Below, piece after piece: positions 38,511-48,460 of a DNA stretch of 64,000 bases. The position numbers and the translations under genes were made by a program. Positions within the stretch are counted from its first letter, which is position 1, and the number at the start of each line of letters is the position of its first letter. The notes under the pieces are model-generated. The model made no database searches. It saw nothing but the letters and a program-made list of their open reading frames with translations, and had not been told where the DNA came from. The stretch is from Mesorhizobium metallidurans STM 2683 (GTDB lineage: Bacteria > Pseudomonadota > Alphaproteobacteria > Rhizobiales > Rhizobiaceae): positions 1 through 64,000 of the forward strand of contig NZ_CAUM01000020.1 of the NCBI RefSeq assembly GCF_000350085.1. Direction: 5' to 3'.

Positions 38511-39838
38511 GCCTGTTGAGCGTGCTGTCCCGGACCAAGCTCTATTGGGGCCTGATCGCCATCTTCCTGATCGGCGTGCTCGGCTCGCCGATCAGCTCGA
38601 AGGGCAACAACATCTTCCTGTCCTACGGCAATCTGCTCGATGTGCTGCGTCAGGTGTCGACCACCGGCCTGATCGCCACCGGCATGACGGCGGTGATCAT
38701 CACCGGCGGCATCGACCTCTCCGTCGGCTCGCTGATGGCGATCTCCACCGTGGTCTGCGCCATGCTGCTGACGGTACCGGGCGTGACGCCGGGCGTCGTG
38801 TTGGGCGTGCCGACCGTCGCCGCGGTGGCACTTTGCCTCGGCATCCTCGTCACCCGCTTCATCTTCCTGAACCTGGCAAAGTCGCGCGCCGGCCCGGAGG
38901 CAACGAGCGACGTCAAGCTGGACAACGTCCGCGGGCTGGTCGCACCCGGCATTGTCGGGGTGATTCTCTGCTGCCTCGCCCTGTGGTTCCTGCTGCCGCA
39001 GATAGAAACGAAGTTCGGCGTGCTCGGCGTGCTGTTGGTGGCGCCTTGCGTCGGGCTGTTGTTCGGCGCGCTCAACGGCTTCATCATCGTTGCCGGCCGG
39101 CTGCAACCGTTCATCGTCACGCTGGCGATGATGGTGACGGCGCTCGGCATCGCGCGGCTGACCGCCGGCCAGAACAATGCGGTGCTGCCGGTCTATACCG
39201 GATCGAACGCCACCGCCGAATTCGAGATGTTGCGCTCGCTGGTGTTCGGCATGATCCCGATGCCGGGCCTGTTCTTCCTCGGCGCAATCCTGATCTATGG
39301 CGCCGTGCTGCGCTTCACGCCGTTCGGCCGCTACGTCTACGCCATCGGCGGCAATGAAGAGGCAGCGCGGCTTTCCGGCATCGCCGCCGGGCGTGTCAAG
39401 ATCGCCACCTACGCGGTGTCAGGGCTGCTGGCCGGCGTGGCGGCGGTGCTCTATGTCGCGCAATACAGGCAAGGCAAGCCGGATGCCGGCGCCGGGCTGG
39501 AGCTCGACGCCATTGCCGCGGTGGTCATCGGCGGCACCAGCCTGATGGGCGGGCGCGGCAGCCTGATCGGCACATTCTGCGGCGTGCTGATCTTCGGGCT
39601 GCTGTCGAACATACTGCAGCTGCACAACATCAATTCGAACCTTCAGCTGGTGCTGAAAGGGATGATCATCATCGGCACCGTGCTCGTGCAGGAGCGCAAT
39701 GCCGCCGATCTTCTCTTCTATCTGCGCCTGCTGTTTGCCCCTTTATGGGGCGAGCAGACGGCGCGCAAGGAAACGGCCGCGGCAAAGCGACCGTCAAAAG
39801 AGACCCCGTCTCTAAATCTTGGAGGAAACAAGAAATGA
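38507..39838 (+). CDS. Sugar ABC transporter permease (RbsC type) with a central insertion
   Basis: A 443-residue permease. It has the usual TGMTAVIITGGIDLSVGSL in the N-terminal part, and VIGGTSLMGGRGSLIGT near the C-terminus. Typical RbsC proteins have about 330 residues: the extra ~100 fall near residues 110-190 and include a polar stretch (SRAGPEATSDVKLDNVRGL) plus two additional hydrophobic segments. ATGA overlaps link it to both neighbours. Confidence 0.92.
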
Positions 39839-40803
39839 AACGACGTGACATGCTGAAGCTTGCCGCCATTGGCGCGGCATTGCTGACCACAACCGCCCTT
39901 TTGACCAGCGGCAACGCCTATGCCCAGGACAAGAAATGGAAGATCGGCTTCTCGCAGGTGACGACCATCGAACCCTGGCGCGCCCAGTTCAACAAGGACA
40001 TCCTGGCCGAGGCCGCCAAGCATCCGGACATCGAGCTGATCGTCACCGACGGCGAGGACAAGACCGAAAAGCAGGTTGCCGATGTCGAGAACCTGATTCG
40101 CCAGGAAGTCGACGCACTGCTGGTGTCGCCGAAGGAATCGGCGGGGCTGAGCGGCGTCGTGCAGCAGGCGGTAGACGCCAAGATCCCGGTCTTCGTGCTC
40201 GATCGCAATGTCGAGACCCAGGACTACACGCAGTTCGTCGGCGGCGACAACAAGCTGATCGGCCGGGCCGCCGGCGAATATGCCGTCGAGCTTCTGGGCG
40301 GCAAGGGCAAGGCGGCCGGCAATGTCGTCGAGATCTGGGGCGGCATGGGCACCCAGCCGGCGCATGACCGCAGCAACGGCTTCCACGAGGTCACCGACAA
40401 GGAGCCGGGCATCAAGTACCTGCTCGACAAGCAGTCGGGCGACTGGAAGCAGGACCAGGCCTACAACATCATGGCGACCGCATTGCGCAACAACGAGAAG
40501 ATCGATCTCGTCTACGGCCACAACGACCCGATGGCTTACGGCGCCTATCTTGCCGCCAAGGATGTCGGCCGCGAGAAGGAGATCAAGTTCATCGGCATCG
40601 ACGGCCTGCCCAATGAAGGGGTGACCCTGGTCAACAATGGCGAACTGACGGCGACCTTCACCTATGTGACGCCAGGCGCCGAAGGGCTGCGGCAGGCGAT
40701 CAAGTTCCTGAACGGCGAGAAGGTCGAAAAGACCATCACCTTGCCGACGCAGAAGATCACCAAGGAAAATTCCGCGCAGATCCTGAAGGACAACGGCCTC
40801 TGA
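39835..40803 (+). CDS. Sugar ABC transporter substrate-binding protein
   Basis: A 322-residue periplasmic binding protein of the ribose/galactofuranose (YtfQ-like) family. A signal peptide starts MKRRDMLKLAAIGAALL with cleavage near AYA-Q. Ligand-site segments are IGFSQVTTIEPWRAQ, VDALLVSPKE and IPVFVLDRNV. Start at 39835 has ggaggaaac and overlaps the permease stop. The FSQV..WR pattern resembles YtfQ, but the ligand is unproven. Confidence 0.93.
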   Translation: MKRRDMLKLAAIGAALLTTTALLTSGNAYAQDKKWKIGFSQVTTIEPWRAQFNKDILAEAAKHPDIELIVTDGEDKTEKQVADVENLIRQEVDALLVSPKESAGLSGVVQQAVDAKIPVFVLDRNVETQDYTQFVGGDNKLIGRAAGEYAVELLGGKGKAAGNVVEIWGGMGTQPAHDRSNGFHEVTDKEPGIKYLLDKQSGDWKQDQAYNIMATALRNNEKIDLVYGHNDPMAYGAYLAAKDVGREKEIKFIGIDGLPNEGVTLVNNGELTATFTYVTPGAEGLRQAIKFLNGEKVEKTITLPTQKITKENSAQILKDNGL

Positions 40804-40812
40804 AGCCTATTG

Positions 40813-40883
40813 CCGGAGAAGGCGGCTCCGGTGTTCAGGACTCGGCCACGGCTCTCCTGCTCGTTGGTGGGAAAGCTGTGGCC
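40813..40883 (+). terminator. Two hairpins after the sugar ABC operon
   Basis: ccggag-7 nt-ctccgg (40813-40831) is followed by ggccacggct ... agctgtggcc (40844-40883, 10-bp stem with one G-U). No T-run follows, so a terminator or mRNA-stabilising role is inferred from position only. Confidence 0.45.
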
Positions 40884-40964
40884 GGAACCTTCCTCAGTCG
40901 TCAAACCCGATAACGGAAGCTTCATCACCTTGAATTAACCATCAACGTGAAGGAGAATCTTCCT

Positions 40965-41717
40965 ATGGCTGAGACCTCAATCGAATGGACCGACGCGACG
41001 TGGAACCCGGTGGCCGGCTGCACGATCCTGACCGCCGGCTGCACGAACTGCTACGCGATGCGCATGGCGGCACGGCTAGAAGCCATGGGCATGAACAAGT
41101 ATCAGGGCCTGACGCGCAAGACGGGCGGCCGAGCGAAGTGGACCGGCAAAGTCGTGACCGATTCGAAGTCACTGTCGATCCCTGCAACCTGGTCGAAACC
41201 ACGCCGCGTCTTCGTGAACTCGATGTCTGATCTCTTTCATGTCGACGTGCCGGCAGATTTCATTCGACAGGTATGGACTGTGATGGAAGAGACGCCGCGG
41301 CATACCTATCAGATTCTAACGAAGCGCCCGGAAGTTATGGCCAAGGTTCTGACTCGTGGCGATTTTCCCGTTCTGCCTAATGTCTGGCTCGGGACCAGTG
41401 TTGAGGATCATCGAGTGCTGGGTCGACTCGATGATCTTCGCCGAGTGCCTGCAGCAATCCGGTTCGTTTCTCTTGAGCCGTTGATCGGGTCTGTAGCCGG
41501 TGCCAATCTCACCGATATTCATTGGGCGATCGTTGGCGGTGAAAGCGGGCCAGGGGCGCGATATATGAATCCTCACTGGGTCGACGAGATCGAAACGATG
41601 TGCCGACGCGCGGGCACGGCATTCTTCTTCAAGCAGTGGGGAGGCAATAACAAGAAAGCCGCCGGCCGCATGCTCAATGGTCGTATCTACGATGAGATGC
41701 CGGCAGCTACCGCCTAG
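40965..41717 (+). CDS. DUF5131 / phage Gp37-Gp68-family three-Cys protein
   Basis: A 250-residue protein of the Gp37/Gp68 family, found in phages and chromosomes. It opens with SIEWTDATWNPVAGC and the three-cysteine motif C-x6-C-x2-C (Cys19, Cys26, Cys29), which looks like an iron-sulfur or radical-SAM-like site. Later motifs are FVNSMSDLFH, ILTKRPE, WLGTSVED and HWAIVGGESGPGARYM. The start at 40965 has aaggagaatcttcct. It converges on its TcmP-like partner, and both stops share a CTAG. Biological role unknown. Confidence 0.85.
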   Translation: MAETSIEWTDATWNPVAGCTILTAGCTNCYAMRMAARLEAMGMNKYQGLTRKTGGRAKWTGKVVTDSKSLSIPATWSKPRRVFVNSMSDLFHVDVPADFIRQVWTVMEETPRHTYQILTKRPEVMAKVLTRGDFPVLPNVWLGTSVEDHRVLGRLDDLRRVPAAIRFVSLEPLIGSVAGANLTDIHWAIVGGESGPGARYMNPHWVDEIETMCRRAGTAFFFKQWGGNNKKAAGRMLNGRIYDEMPAATA

Positions 41718-42577
41718 AAAAGGTTGCCTTGTCTCTGCTTGTTAGCCGCGACCTTCCAAAACGCCAGAGCGAGTTCATGCTTGGCGGCTAGCAGAAGCCA
41801 ATATAGCGGCTGGTTGCCAGGCCCGGTTATTAGCTTTGGTTCCGGAGAGGGCCACACGCCAAGTCGCCCAACAAGCTCGGACCAATAGCGCAAAATTGCC
41901 TGGCGTGTTGCCTTGACGTTTCCCGCTTTGATGGCGTCACGCCAGCCAGGAATGAAGGCATCGAAAACCGCCGAGTCGCCCGACGAGTATTTGTCGAGGT
42001 TTCGCTGCAGGTCCATCTGACTGACATGTACGAGCATGTCGACGTACCGGAGGTCCGATAGCGTCCTGATCATCTCGAAATTGAGTGTCTCCAGGTTGTA
42101 AGGATCCAAGTATGCGAAGTTCAAGCTATGAGGGTTCACAAGGCTGACGATCTCCTTGATGGTAGCAACAGCATTACCTGTGATAGCCACCACCGGAGCG
42201 TTCAGCGCGCGTAGCCGTTTCTCGCAAGCCTCAACCCGCTCGGCTTCGATGTCTCCGATATATACCGCAGAGAATGGCGTTTTGCTGTCGGCGCTCTTCT
42301 TCCAAGCGGCAACCACGCCGCCATCAATGAATTCATTGGTGTCGCGAATCCTGCACCTGCCCGGTCCGCAGAACGGATCAATCAGAGTTGCGCCAGCCTT
42401 TCCTTGGTCGAGCCATTTCGATCGGACGCCGCGACTGATGTCGACATAACGGCATAGATACTCGTGCTTGGTTTTGGCCCAAGCGCCGACCACCTCTACG
42501 GGCGATCCATCGTCGCCTTCAATAAGCTGCCCCACCAACGCCCCCGTTTTGATCGATCCAACCACCTTTGGTGTCAA
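41714..42577 (-). CDS. tcmP: Three-Cys-motif partner protein (TcmP-like, methyltransferase-fold)
   Basis: A protein of up to 287 residues. IDPFCGPGRCRIRD resembles a SAM-binding loop, and FAYLDPYNLETL looks like the DPxY catalytic motif of class I methyltransferases. TcmP proteins are known as neighbours of the three-Cys Gp37/Gp68 family, as here. The start is uncertain: TTG at 42577 or GTG at 42565, both without a strong ribosome site. Base composition is lower in GC (28 of 60 bases at 42061-42120) than neighbours, suggesting transfer. Confidence 0.8.
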   Translation of the reverse strand: MTPKVVGSIKTGALVGQLIEGDDGSPVEVVGAWAKTKHEYLCRYVDISRGVRSKWLDQGKAGATLIDPFCGPGRCRIRDTNEFIDGGVVAAWKKSADSKTPFSAVYIGDIEAERVEACEKRLRALNAPVVAITGNAVATIKEIVSLVNPHSLNFAYLDPYNLETLNFEMIRTLSDLRYVDMLVHVSQMDLQRNLDKYSSGDSAVFDAFIPGWRDAIKAGNVKATRQAILRYWSELVGRLGVWPSPEPKLITGPGNQPLYWLLLAAKHELALAFWKVAANKQRQGNLF

Positions 42578-42702
42578 TCGACAAGCGACGAGCTAACCAC
42601 ATCCTCCTGAGGCGACCGATACGCCGCCACCCTTTCCCCACTTCATGGGGACGAACAGCTAAATCTTACCAAGTCGGGCCATTCTCTCGTGGCAGCGACG
42701 CC

Positions 42703-43161
42703 CTACGCCAGCTTGGCCAAAAGCTTCATGAAAGTGGCGACCTCCTTGGGCGAGAGCGGCGCCAGTGTTTCCTCGGTGATGTCACGGGCGAGCGGGATAA
42801 GGCGCTCGATTGCATCGCGGCCTTGCGCGGTCAGATTGACCAGCAGGCGCCGCTTGTCGACTTCATGCTTGGAAAGCTCGACCAGGCCGCGCGCCTTCAG
42901 CCGGTCGATGACGCCTTTGACCGTTGCGGCATCCATGGCGATCAGCGTGCCGAGTTGGTTCTGCGAGGTCTCGCCGACGTCGCGCAATTTGGCCAGAGCG
43001 GCGAACTGCGGCGGCGTCAGGTCGGCGATATGCGCGGCGAAGATCGAGACATGGCGCTGATGCGCCTTGCGCAGGATGAAGCCGACCTGCTCCTGCAGAT
43101 GATAGTCGTTCTCCTCGGGCTCCTCGGCCTGGACCAGCTTGAGCAGGTTTTCCTCGCTCAC
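42703..43161 (-). CDS. MarR-family transcriptional regulator
   Basis: A 152-residue winged-helix regulator. LTPPQFAALAKLRDVGETSQNQLGTLIAMDAATVKGVIDRLKARGLVE and the wing with DKRRLLVNLT are typical of MarR proteins that sense aromatic acids. The GTG at 43161 is preferred to a TTG 15 nt earlier. It is the last gene of the Mo-hydroxylase strand, 93 nt after the UPF0280 gene, and probably controls that operon. Confidence 0.88.
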   Translation of the reverse strand: MSEENLLKLVQAEEPEENDYHLQEQVGFILRKAHQRHVSIFAAHIADLTPPQFAALAKLRDVGETSQNQLGTLIAMDAATVKGVIDRLKARGLVELSKHEVDKRRLLVNLTAQGRDAIERLIPLARDITEETLAPLSPKEVATFMKLLAKLA

Positions 43162-43254
43162 GGCAGCCCGTCCCAAGCCTTGACGCCTCTTGCGCCGAAG
43201 CCGCGGCTGCGCGACGCCTCCGTGGCAGGCCTGCCTTGGTGAAGGATTGAAAAC

Positions 43255-44130
43255 TCAAGCATGGGCAACTTCCTTCCCTGGGATTTCATTGGGCGCGGCG
43301 AGCGCCGTGGAACCACTGACGCGGGCTTGGCCGGCCAGGAAAAGTGCAGCGGCGGCAATCAGGCCATTTCGGCGAAAATCATCGGCGACAGCGAGCCCGC
43401 TGTCCAGTGCGACCGCAATTTCAGCTGGTGAAAGCGGGCCAACCGCCGTTGTGACCAGCCGATCGCCAAGATCGCTATCCGGCGCCAGATCGCGCGCGGG
43501 CACGCGCCCGATGGCGGGGTGGCAGGGCAGGTCGACGGCGTTGGCGATCAGGGTGGCGGCGGCGTCGGCGTCGGCCCCTGTCCGCGCGAGCACGGTGACG
43601 GCATCGGCAATCCCAAGCGAAAACGAACGGCCGCGCCAGCCGCTGGTCGCGACACCGCCAATCCCGTCCTCGGCACGAATGGTGATACGGTCCGCCAGAT
43701 CGTGGCCGGTCCCGGCGATGGCAAGGGTCATGGACTGGCCCGGACCAAGATGGATCGCGCTGTCGCCGCCATTGTTGACGTAGGCGCGGTCGAGCTTTCT
43801 TCCGGTAAGCAAAGCGGCAAGAATTTCGTCGGCTACCGAACCGGCGACTGCGGCCATCGGCGTGATGAAACTTTCGGCGAGCGGGGAGACTGCCGCCTCC
43901 ATGCGCTGGGCCGTCGGGCTGGCGAAAGCCCGCGGATCAAGGCTTGCCGGTGTGCGCAGGTCCGGCAATTCATCGACCAGTTCGGCGAGAATGGTCTGGA
44001 AGCGCGTCACCGCCTGGCCATAAGCGGCGCGGCATTCGCCTGCGTCACCAAAAGCCTCAATGATCAGGTCGATCGGCCCGTGATTGAGGTGCAGCCGCCT
44101 CTCCAGCCAATGCGCCTGCGGGCCGTTCAT
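43255..44130 (-). CDS. UPF0280-family, ApbE-like protein
   Basis: A 291-residue protein of UPF0280, distantly related to ApbE flavin transferases. Features are ITPMAAVAGSVADEI, AYVNNGGDSAIHL (similar to the ApbE GGD metal/flavin site) and GIGGVATSGWRGRSFSLGIADAVTVLA. It overlaps the reductase-like gene by TGATG, so it probably modifies or serves that enzyme (inference). Function not established. Confidence 0.82.
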   Translation of the reverse strand: MNGPQAHWLERRLHLNHGPIDLIIEAFGDAGECRAAYGQAVTRFQTILAELVDELPDLRTPASLDPRAFASPTAQRMEAAVSPLAESFITPMAAVAGSVADEILAALLTGRKLDRAYVNNGGDSAIHLGPGQSMTLAIAGTGHDLADRITIRAEDGIGGVATSGWRGRSFSLGIADAVTVLARTGADADAAATLIANAVDLPCHPAIGRVPARDLAPDSDLGDRLVTTAVGPLSPAEIAVALDSGLAVADDFRRNGLIAAAALFLAGQARVSGSTALAAPNEIPGKEVAHA

Positions 44131-45671
44131 CACGTGGCTCCATTCGCCGCCGCGCGTCGCAATTGCGCCAGCGGTGGCCAGGGATTGCTCGCCGGAGCGC
44201 CGATGCCGCGGCGCGGGTTGAGAAACTCGCCGCCCTTGGCAAGGATGTCCGCGACGCTGCGGATTTCCGCCTCGTAGCCGCCGAGCCTGACATAGTCGTC
44301 ACGGCGCAGCGTGAACTCGATCGGCGCCACCAGCGCCGGGGTCGGTACATAGCCGAAGGCGCCTTCCGGCACCCTGATAACATCGACCATCAGCGTGATA
44401 CCGCCGCCCGGCCAGACATAGACCGGCGCGCCGCCGACCGTCACGTAAGTCTTCAGCCCTTGCACCGAACGGGTCAAATTGACCGGGTTCTCTGTAACGC
44501 CGGCGCGCAGAGAGCCGCCGGCGCCGCCGATGAACAGCACGGTGCAAAGCGCCGGCTCGCAATTGTCCTCGATCAGACCGACCGATTTCTGCAGCCGTTC
44601 AGGAAACGGCTTCTCGACTGGCTTCAGCTCGTCATCGAGCTCGTAATAGGCGAACTGCTCGCCGGTGGTCGAGACCATCAGCAGCGACAGGCCGGGGCGG
44701 GCACCCTTCTTGGCGTTCCACTCACCGAGGATCGACAGCGGGTCGGAAATGTTGGTGCCGCCCCAGCCGAGGCCAGGTTCGGACACTTTGAAATAGCGGC
44801 CAGGCGTCGAGCGTCGGCCGATGATTTTTATCCCGGTGTCCTGCCAGCCCAGCACCTTGCCGGCCTGGTGCTCGGAGACGACGCCGGTGATGTGGTCGTC
44901 GACCACCACCACCTCGTCGACCAGCCCGCGCCACTGGGTGGCGAACATGCCGATGGTAGCCGAGCCGCAGCCGACGCGCATGCGGTGCTCGACCTTGCCG
45001 TCGATGACCGGTGGTTTGCCGGCTTCAACGATGATCGCAGCGCCGCCGTCGATGGTGAGTGCGACGGGCTTTCGGTTGCAAAGATTGAGCAGCGCATCGC
45101 AGGTGGCGCGCCCTTCCGCCTTGGAGCCGCCGGTGAGGTGATGCACGCCGCCCAGCGACAGCATCTGCGAGCCGTATTCGCCCGTGGTGACATGGCCGAT
45201 CGCCTCGCCCTCGGCGCGAACGGTCGCGGTTTCGGGACCGATATGGCGGTCGGTGTCGATCTTCACCTTGACGCCGCAATAGGAGAAGATGCCCTCCGTC
45301 ACTATGGTGACGAGATCGACGCCCTCGACCTGCTGGCTGACGGTGAACGGGGCCGGCTTGTAGTCGGGATAGGTAGTGCCGGCGCCGATGGCGGTGACGA
45401 AACGGCGGCCAGAATTGACCAGTTCGCCGTTCCATTGCCCGCCCTCGGCGACAAACGGCACGACCGCGGCGCCGGTCTCGGCCGCGTGGTCGAGGATGGT
45501 CAGCGGATCCATGCGCACGATGCGGCCGCTGACATTGCCATAGCGGTCGCAGGCTCCGGTGCGGCCGTCAGCGATGTAGCACATGACCGGACAGGCATCG
45601 CAGCGGATCTTTTCCGCCACCTGCTTTTCGCCGGGGTCGTGGGTTTCGAAGCGTTCGGCAAGCTCGCTCAT
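44130..45671 (-). CDS. 6-hydroxynicotinate reductase-like iron-sulfur protein
   Basis: A 513-residue protein. Its N-terminus carries [24 protein letters not shown], a cysteine cluster fit for an iron-sulfur centre. Similar proteins carry the name 6-hydroxynicotinate reductase, an enzyme of anaerobic nicotinate fermentation that reduces the pyridine ring. Other features are [20 protein letters not shown] and [12 protein letters not shown]. It lies between a Mo-hydroxylase and UPF0280 with ATGA/TGATG coupling on both sides. Actual substrate is unverified. Confidence 0.72.
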   Translation of the reverse strand: MSELAERFETHDPGEKQVAEKIRCDACPVMCYIADGRTGACDRYGNVSGRIVRMDPLTILDHAAETGAAVVPFVAEGGQWNGELVNSGRRFVTAIGAGTTYPDYKPAPFTVSQQVEGVDLVTIVTEGIFSYCGVKVKIDTDRHIGPETATVRAEGEAIGHVTTGEYGSQMLSLGGVHHLTGGSKAEGRATCDALLNLCNRKPVALTIDGGAAIIVEAGKPPVIDGKVEHRMRVGCGSATIGMFATQWRGLVDEVVVVDDHITGVVSEHQAGKVLGWQDTGIKIIGRRSTPGRYFKVSEPGLGWGGTNISDPLSILGEWNAKKGARPGLSLLMVSTTGEQFAYYELDDELKPVEKPFPERLQKSVGLIEDNCEPALCTVLFIGGAGGSLRAGVTENPVNLTRSVQGLKTYVTVGGAPVYVWPGGGITLMVDVIRVPEGAFGYVPTPALVAPIEFTLRRDDYVRLGGYEAEIRSVADILAKGGEFLNPRRGIGAPASNPWPPLAQLRRAAANGAT

Positions 45672-48460
45672 TGTGCCTCCTTGTCGCGGATGGCGGCGCG
45701 AATGCGGCTTGGTGTCGCCGGCACCTTGGTGACCAGGACGCCGGTGGCATGGCGGATGGCGTTGAGGATCGCCGGCGCTGTCGGGATCAGCACATGCTCG
45801 CCCAGACCCTTGGCGCCAAAGGGTCCTTCCGGATCCGGAACTTCTATCAGGATGGTCTCGATCGGCGGCACGTCGCCAATGGTCGGGATGAGATAGTCAT
45901 GCAAATTCTCGGTGCGGCCGGGGATGTATTCCTCCATCAGCGCCATGCCGATGCCCTGCGCGATGCCACCTTCGATCTGGCCGTCGACCAGCAGCGGATT
46001 GATCGCCTTGCCGACATCGTGCGCTGCGGTGATTTTTATGAGCTTCACCGTGCCTAGCCTGAGGTCGACTTCGAGTTCGGCGACCTGCGCGCCATAACCA
46101 TAGACCGCGTAGGGCTTACCCTGTCCCTTGGCATCGAGCGGCAGTGTCGGCGGGTCGTAGGTTTCCTCGGCACGGAAAACGAGCCCGTCGGCATCGGCCT
46201 TCAGCTGGGAAAGATCGATCCGCCTTGTCGCTTCACCCTCGCGGATGGCCAGGCTTGCCCCTTCGAGCGCGATCGCCGCCTTCTCCGACACATTGGCGAA
46301 GCGCAGGATTGCGTCGCGCAAGGCGCGGCCGGCCTTCTCGGCGGCCTTGCCGGTGACGAAGGTCTGGCGTGAAGCCGAAGTCTTGCCGGCGTCCGGCGTG
46401 ATCGCGGTGTCGGCGCTTCTCAGCCGGAACTTTTCCAGCGGCAGGCCAAGCGCGTCGGCGCAGATCTGGGAAATGACCGTGTTCGAGCCCTGGCCGAGAT
46501 CGACCGCTCCCTGATGCAGGACGACATCGCCTTCAGCCGAGATGCCGACCTTGATGGTCGACGGATTGGGCAGCGAAGTGTTGCCGCAGCCATACCAGCA
46601 GGAGGCGACGCCAACACCGCGCTTTTTTTCCGCATTGGCGGCATTGAAGGTGCTGGCATCGGCGAGCGCACGCGACCAATGCGGCCGTAGCGCTTCAAGG
46701 CATTCGGCGATGCCGACCCCGGATTCCAGTTTCTGGCCGGTAACCGTTTCGGATCCGTTACGAAGACAGTTTTTCAACCGGAAGTCCAGCCGATCCAGCC
46801 CAAGCTTCTCGGCCAGCTCGTCATAGAGGGTTTCCTGCATGATCGTCGCCTGTGGCACGCCGAAACCACGGAAGGCGCCCGAGATCGGACCGTTGGTATG
46901 GATGGCGCGGCCTTCGGCGCGATAGTTCGGCGTGAGATAGGGGCCGGAGGCATGCACCGGCACGCGGTTGGCCACCGTCGGCCCCCAGCTGGCATAGGCG
47001 CCAGTGTTGAAATCGCCTGTGAAGACCATACCGGTGACAAGCCCATCGGCATCGGCGCCTATGGTCGCGCTCATCTCGGCCGGGTGGCGCTTGGTGGTCG
47101 AGATCATCGATTCGTTGCGGCTGTAGGCAAGTGCGGCCGGCCGTCCGGTTTTCATGGCGACGAGGCCGATTAGAGGCTGCAACGAGACGTCGAGCTTCGA
47201 GCCGAAGCCGCCGCCGGTCGCGGTCGGCACAATGCGCACCTTGTCGACGGCAAGGCCGAGCACCTTTGCCGTTTCGTCGCGGTCCATGTAGGGCGCCTGC
47301 GTGCAGGCGACGACGACGAGCGTATCGCCATCCATATGGGCATAGCCGGCTTCCGGCTCGATATAGGCGTGCTCGACATAGGATGTGTCGATGCTGCCGG
47401 AAACAGTGAAAGCCGCGCTCGCAAGCGCCACTTCGGGGTCGCCGTGCTCAACAAAGCCAGAGGTGAGCAGGTTTGCCGGCCGATGTTCGTGGATCAGCTT
47501 TGCGCCGCCGGCCTGCGCTTCGGATGGCAGCAGAAAATGCGGCAGCTCGATCCATTTCACTGGAAAGTCCGCAAGGTCGAGATCAAGCATCGCCTCGCGC
47601 TCGCCGGCGACCAGCGCCACCGCCTCGCCGCGAAAGCGCGAAAAGTTCTCGGCCAGGGCCGGCTGGTCGGCAAAGGGACCGATGACGCCGAAACAGTTCT
47701 TTCCGGGAATGTCGGCGGCGGTGAAGATGCCGACGATACCGGGGTGTTTCTTCTTCCAGGCATCGAGATCGCCGAATGTGAAACGGGTGTGATAGTGCGG
47801 CGAGCGAACCACCAGCACGGCAAGCGCATCGGTCGGGAAGGAATCGCCACCGAATTTTTCGCCGCCGGTGACCTTGGGCAGACCGTCGAGGCGTATCGGC
47901 GAAGAGCCCACGGCGGAGCCGGATTGCGGCATGCGGTGGTCGAGATTTTCGGCTTGGCGCGAGGCGTCCATCACCGCGGCAATGATCTTGCGGTAGCCGG
48001 TGCAGCGGCAGAGGACGCCGCCCAGCGCATCCTGGGTTTCAGCCTCGGTCGGGCAAGGTTTCTTCTCCAGGAGTGCCGTTGCCGCGATCAGCAGGCCGGG
48101 CGTGCAGGCGCCGCATTGCGCCGCGCCATGGTCGAGGAACGAAGCCTGCAGCGCAGACAGCCTGCCGTTGGCAAGACCCTCGATCGTCGTCACTGCCGCG
48201 CCAGCCGCCGAAGCCGCCGGCATCAGGCAGGCGCAGACGGGTTCGCCGTCGACCAGAACGGTGCAGGCGCCGCAGTCGCCGGCGTCGCAGCCAACCTTGG
48301 TGCCGGTCAGGCGCAATTCGTCACGCAGCACCGAGGAGAGCCGGCGCAGCGGCGGTACGCAGACGCTGACAGCCGCGCCGTTGACCTCGAACGCGATGTC
48401 GGCGCGTTCAACGCTGATGCCAGGTTGAGCTTTGCTCATATCGGGCTGAGCTTTGCTCAT
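45668..48460 (-). CDS. Xanthine-dehydrogenase-family fused FeS/molybdopterin subunit
   Basis: A 930-residue molybdenum hydroxylase. Residues about 15-165 bear two [2Fe-2S] domains ([16 protein letters not shown] and [13 protein letters not shown] ... [10 protein letters not shown]). The rest is the Mo-cofactor part: [27 protein letters not shown] and the catalytic-Glu loop GAKGLGEHV. The N-terminus is odd: MSKAQPD is tandemly repeated (MSKAQPG). ATGA overlaps couple it to the FAD subunit and to the reductase. It should hydroxylate a heteroaromatic ring or aldehyde; nicotinate is one candidate. Confidence 0.9.
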   Translation of the reverse strand: MSKAQPDMSKAQPGISVERADIAFEVNGAAVSVCVPPLRRLSSVLRDELRLTGTKVGCDAGDCGACTVLVDGEPVCACLMPAASAAGAAVTTIEGLANGRLSALQASFLDHGAAQCGACTPGLLIAATALLEKKPCPTEAETQDALGGVLCRCTGYRKIIAAVMDASRQAENLDHRMPQSGSAVGSSPIRLDGLPKVTGGEKFGGDSFPTDALAVLVVRSPHYHTRFTFGDLDAWKKKHPGIVGIFTAADIPGKNCFGVIGPFADQPALAENFSRFRGEAVALVAGEREAMLDLDLADFPVKWIELPHFLLPSEAQAGGAKLIHEHRPANLLTSGFVEHGDPEVALASAAFTVSGSIDTSYVEHAYIEPEAGYAHMDGDTLVVVACTQAPYMDRDETAKVLGLAVDKVRIVPTATGGGFGSKLDVSLQPLIGLVAMKTGRPAALAYSRNESMISTTKRHPAEMSATIGADADGLVTGMVFTGDFNTGAYASWGPTVANRVPVHASGPYLTPNYRAEGRAIHTNGPISGAFRGFGVPQATIMQETLYDELAEKLGLDRLDFRLKNCLRNGSETVTGQKLESGVGIAECLEALRPHWSRALADASTFNAANAEKKRGVGVASCWYGCGNTSLPNPSTIKVGISAEGDVVLHQGAVDLGQGSNTVISQICADALGLPLEKFRLRSADTAITPDAGKTSASRQTFVTGKAAEKAGRALRDAILRFANVSEKAAIALEGASLAIREGEATRRIDLSQLKADADGLVFRAEETYDPPTLPLDAKGQGKPYAVYGYGAQVAELEVDLRLGTVKLIKITAAHDVGKAINPLLVDGQIEGGIAQGIGMALMEEYIPGRTENLHDYLIPTIGDVPPIETILIEVPDPEGPFGAKGLGEHVLIPTAPAILNAIRHATGVLVTKVPATPSRIRAAIRDKEAQ

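Noticed and set aside
43519..45896. Long plus-strand open frames across the reductase and UPF0280 genes
   Set aside because: They are high-GC shadow frames: low-complexity Arg/Ala/His-rich translations with no family motifs, opposite genes that have clear motifs and coupled starts.
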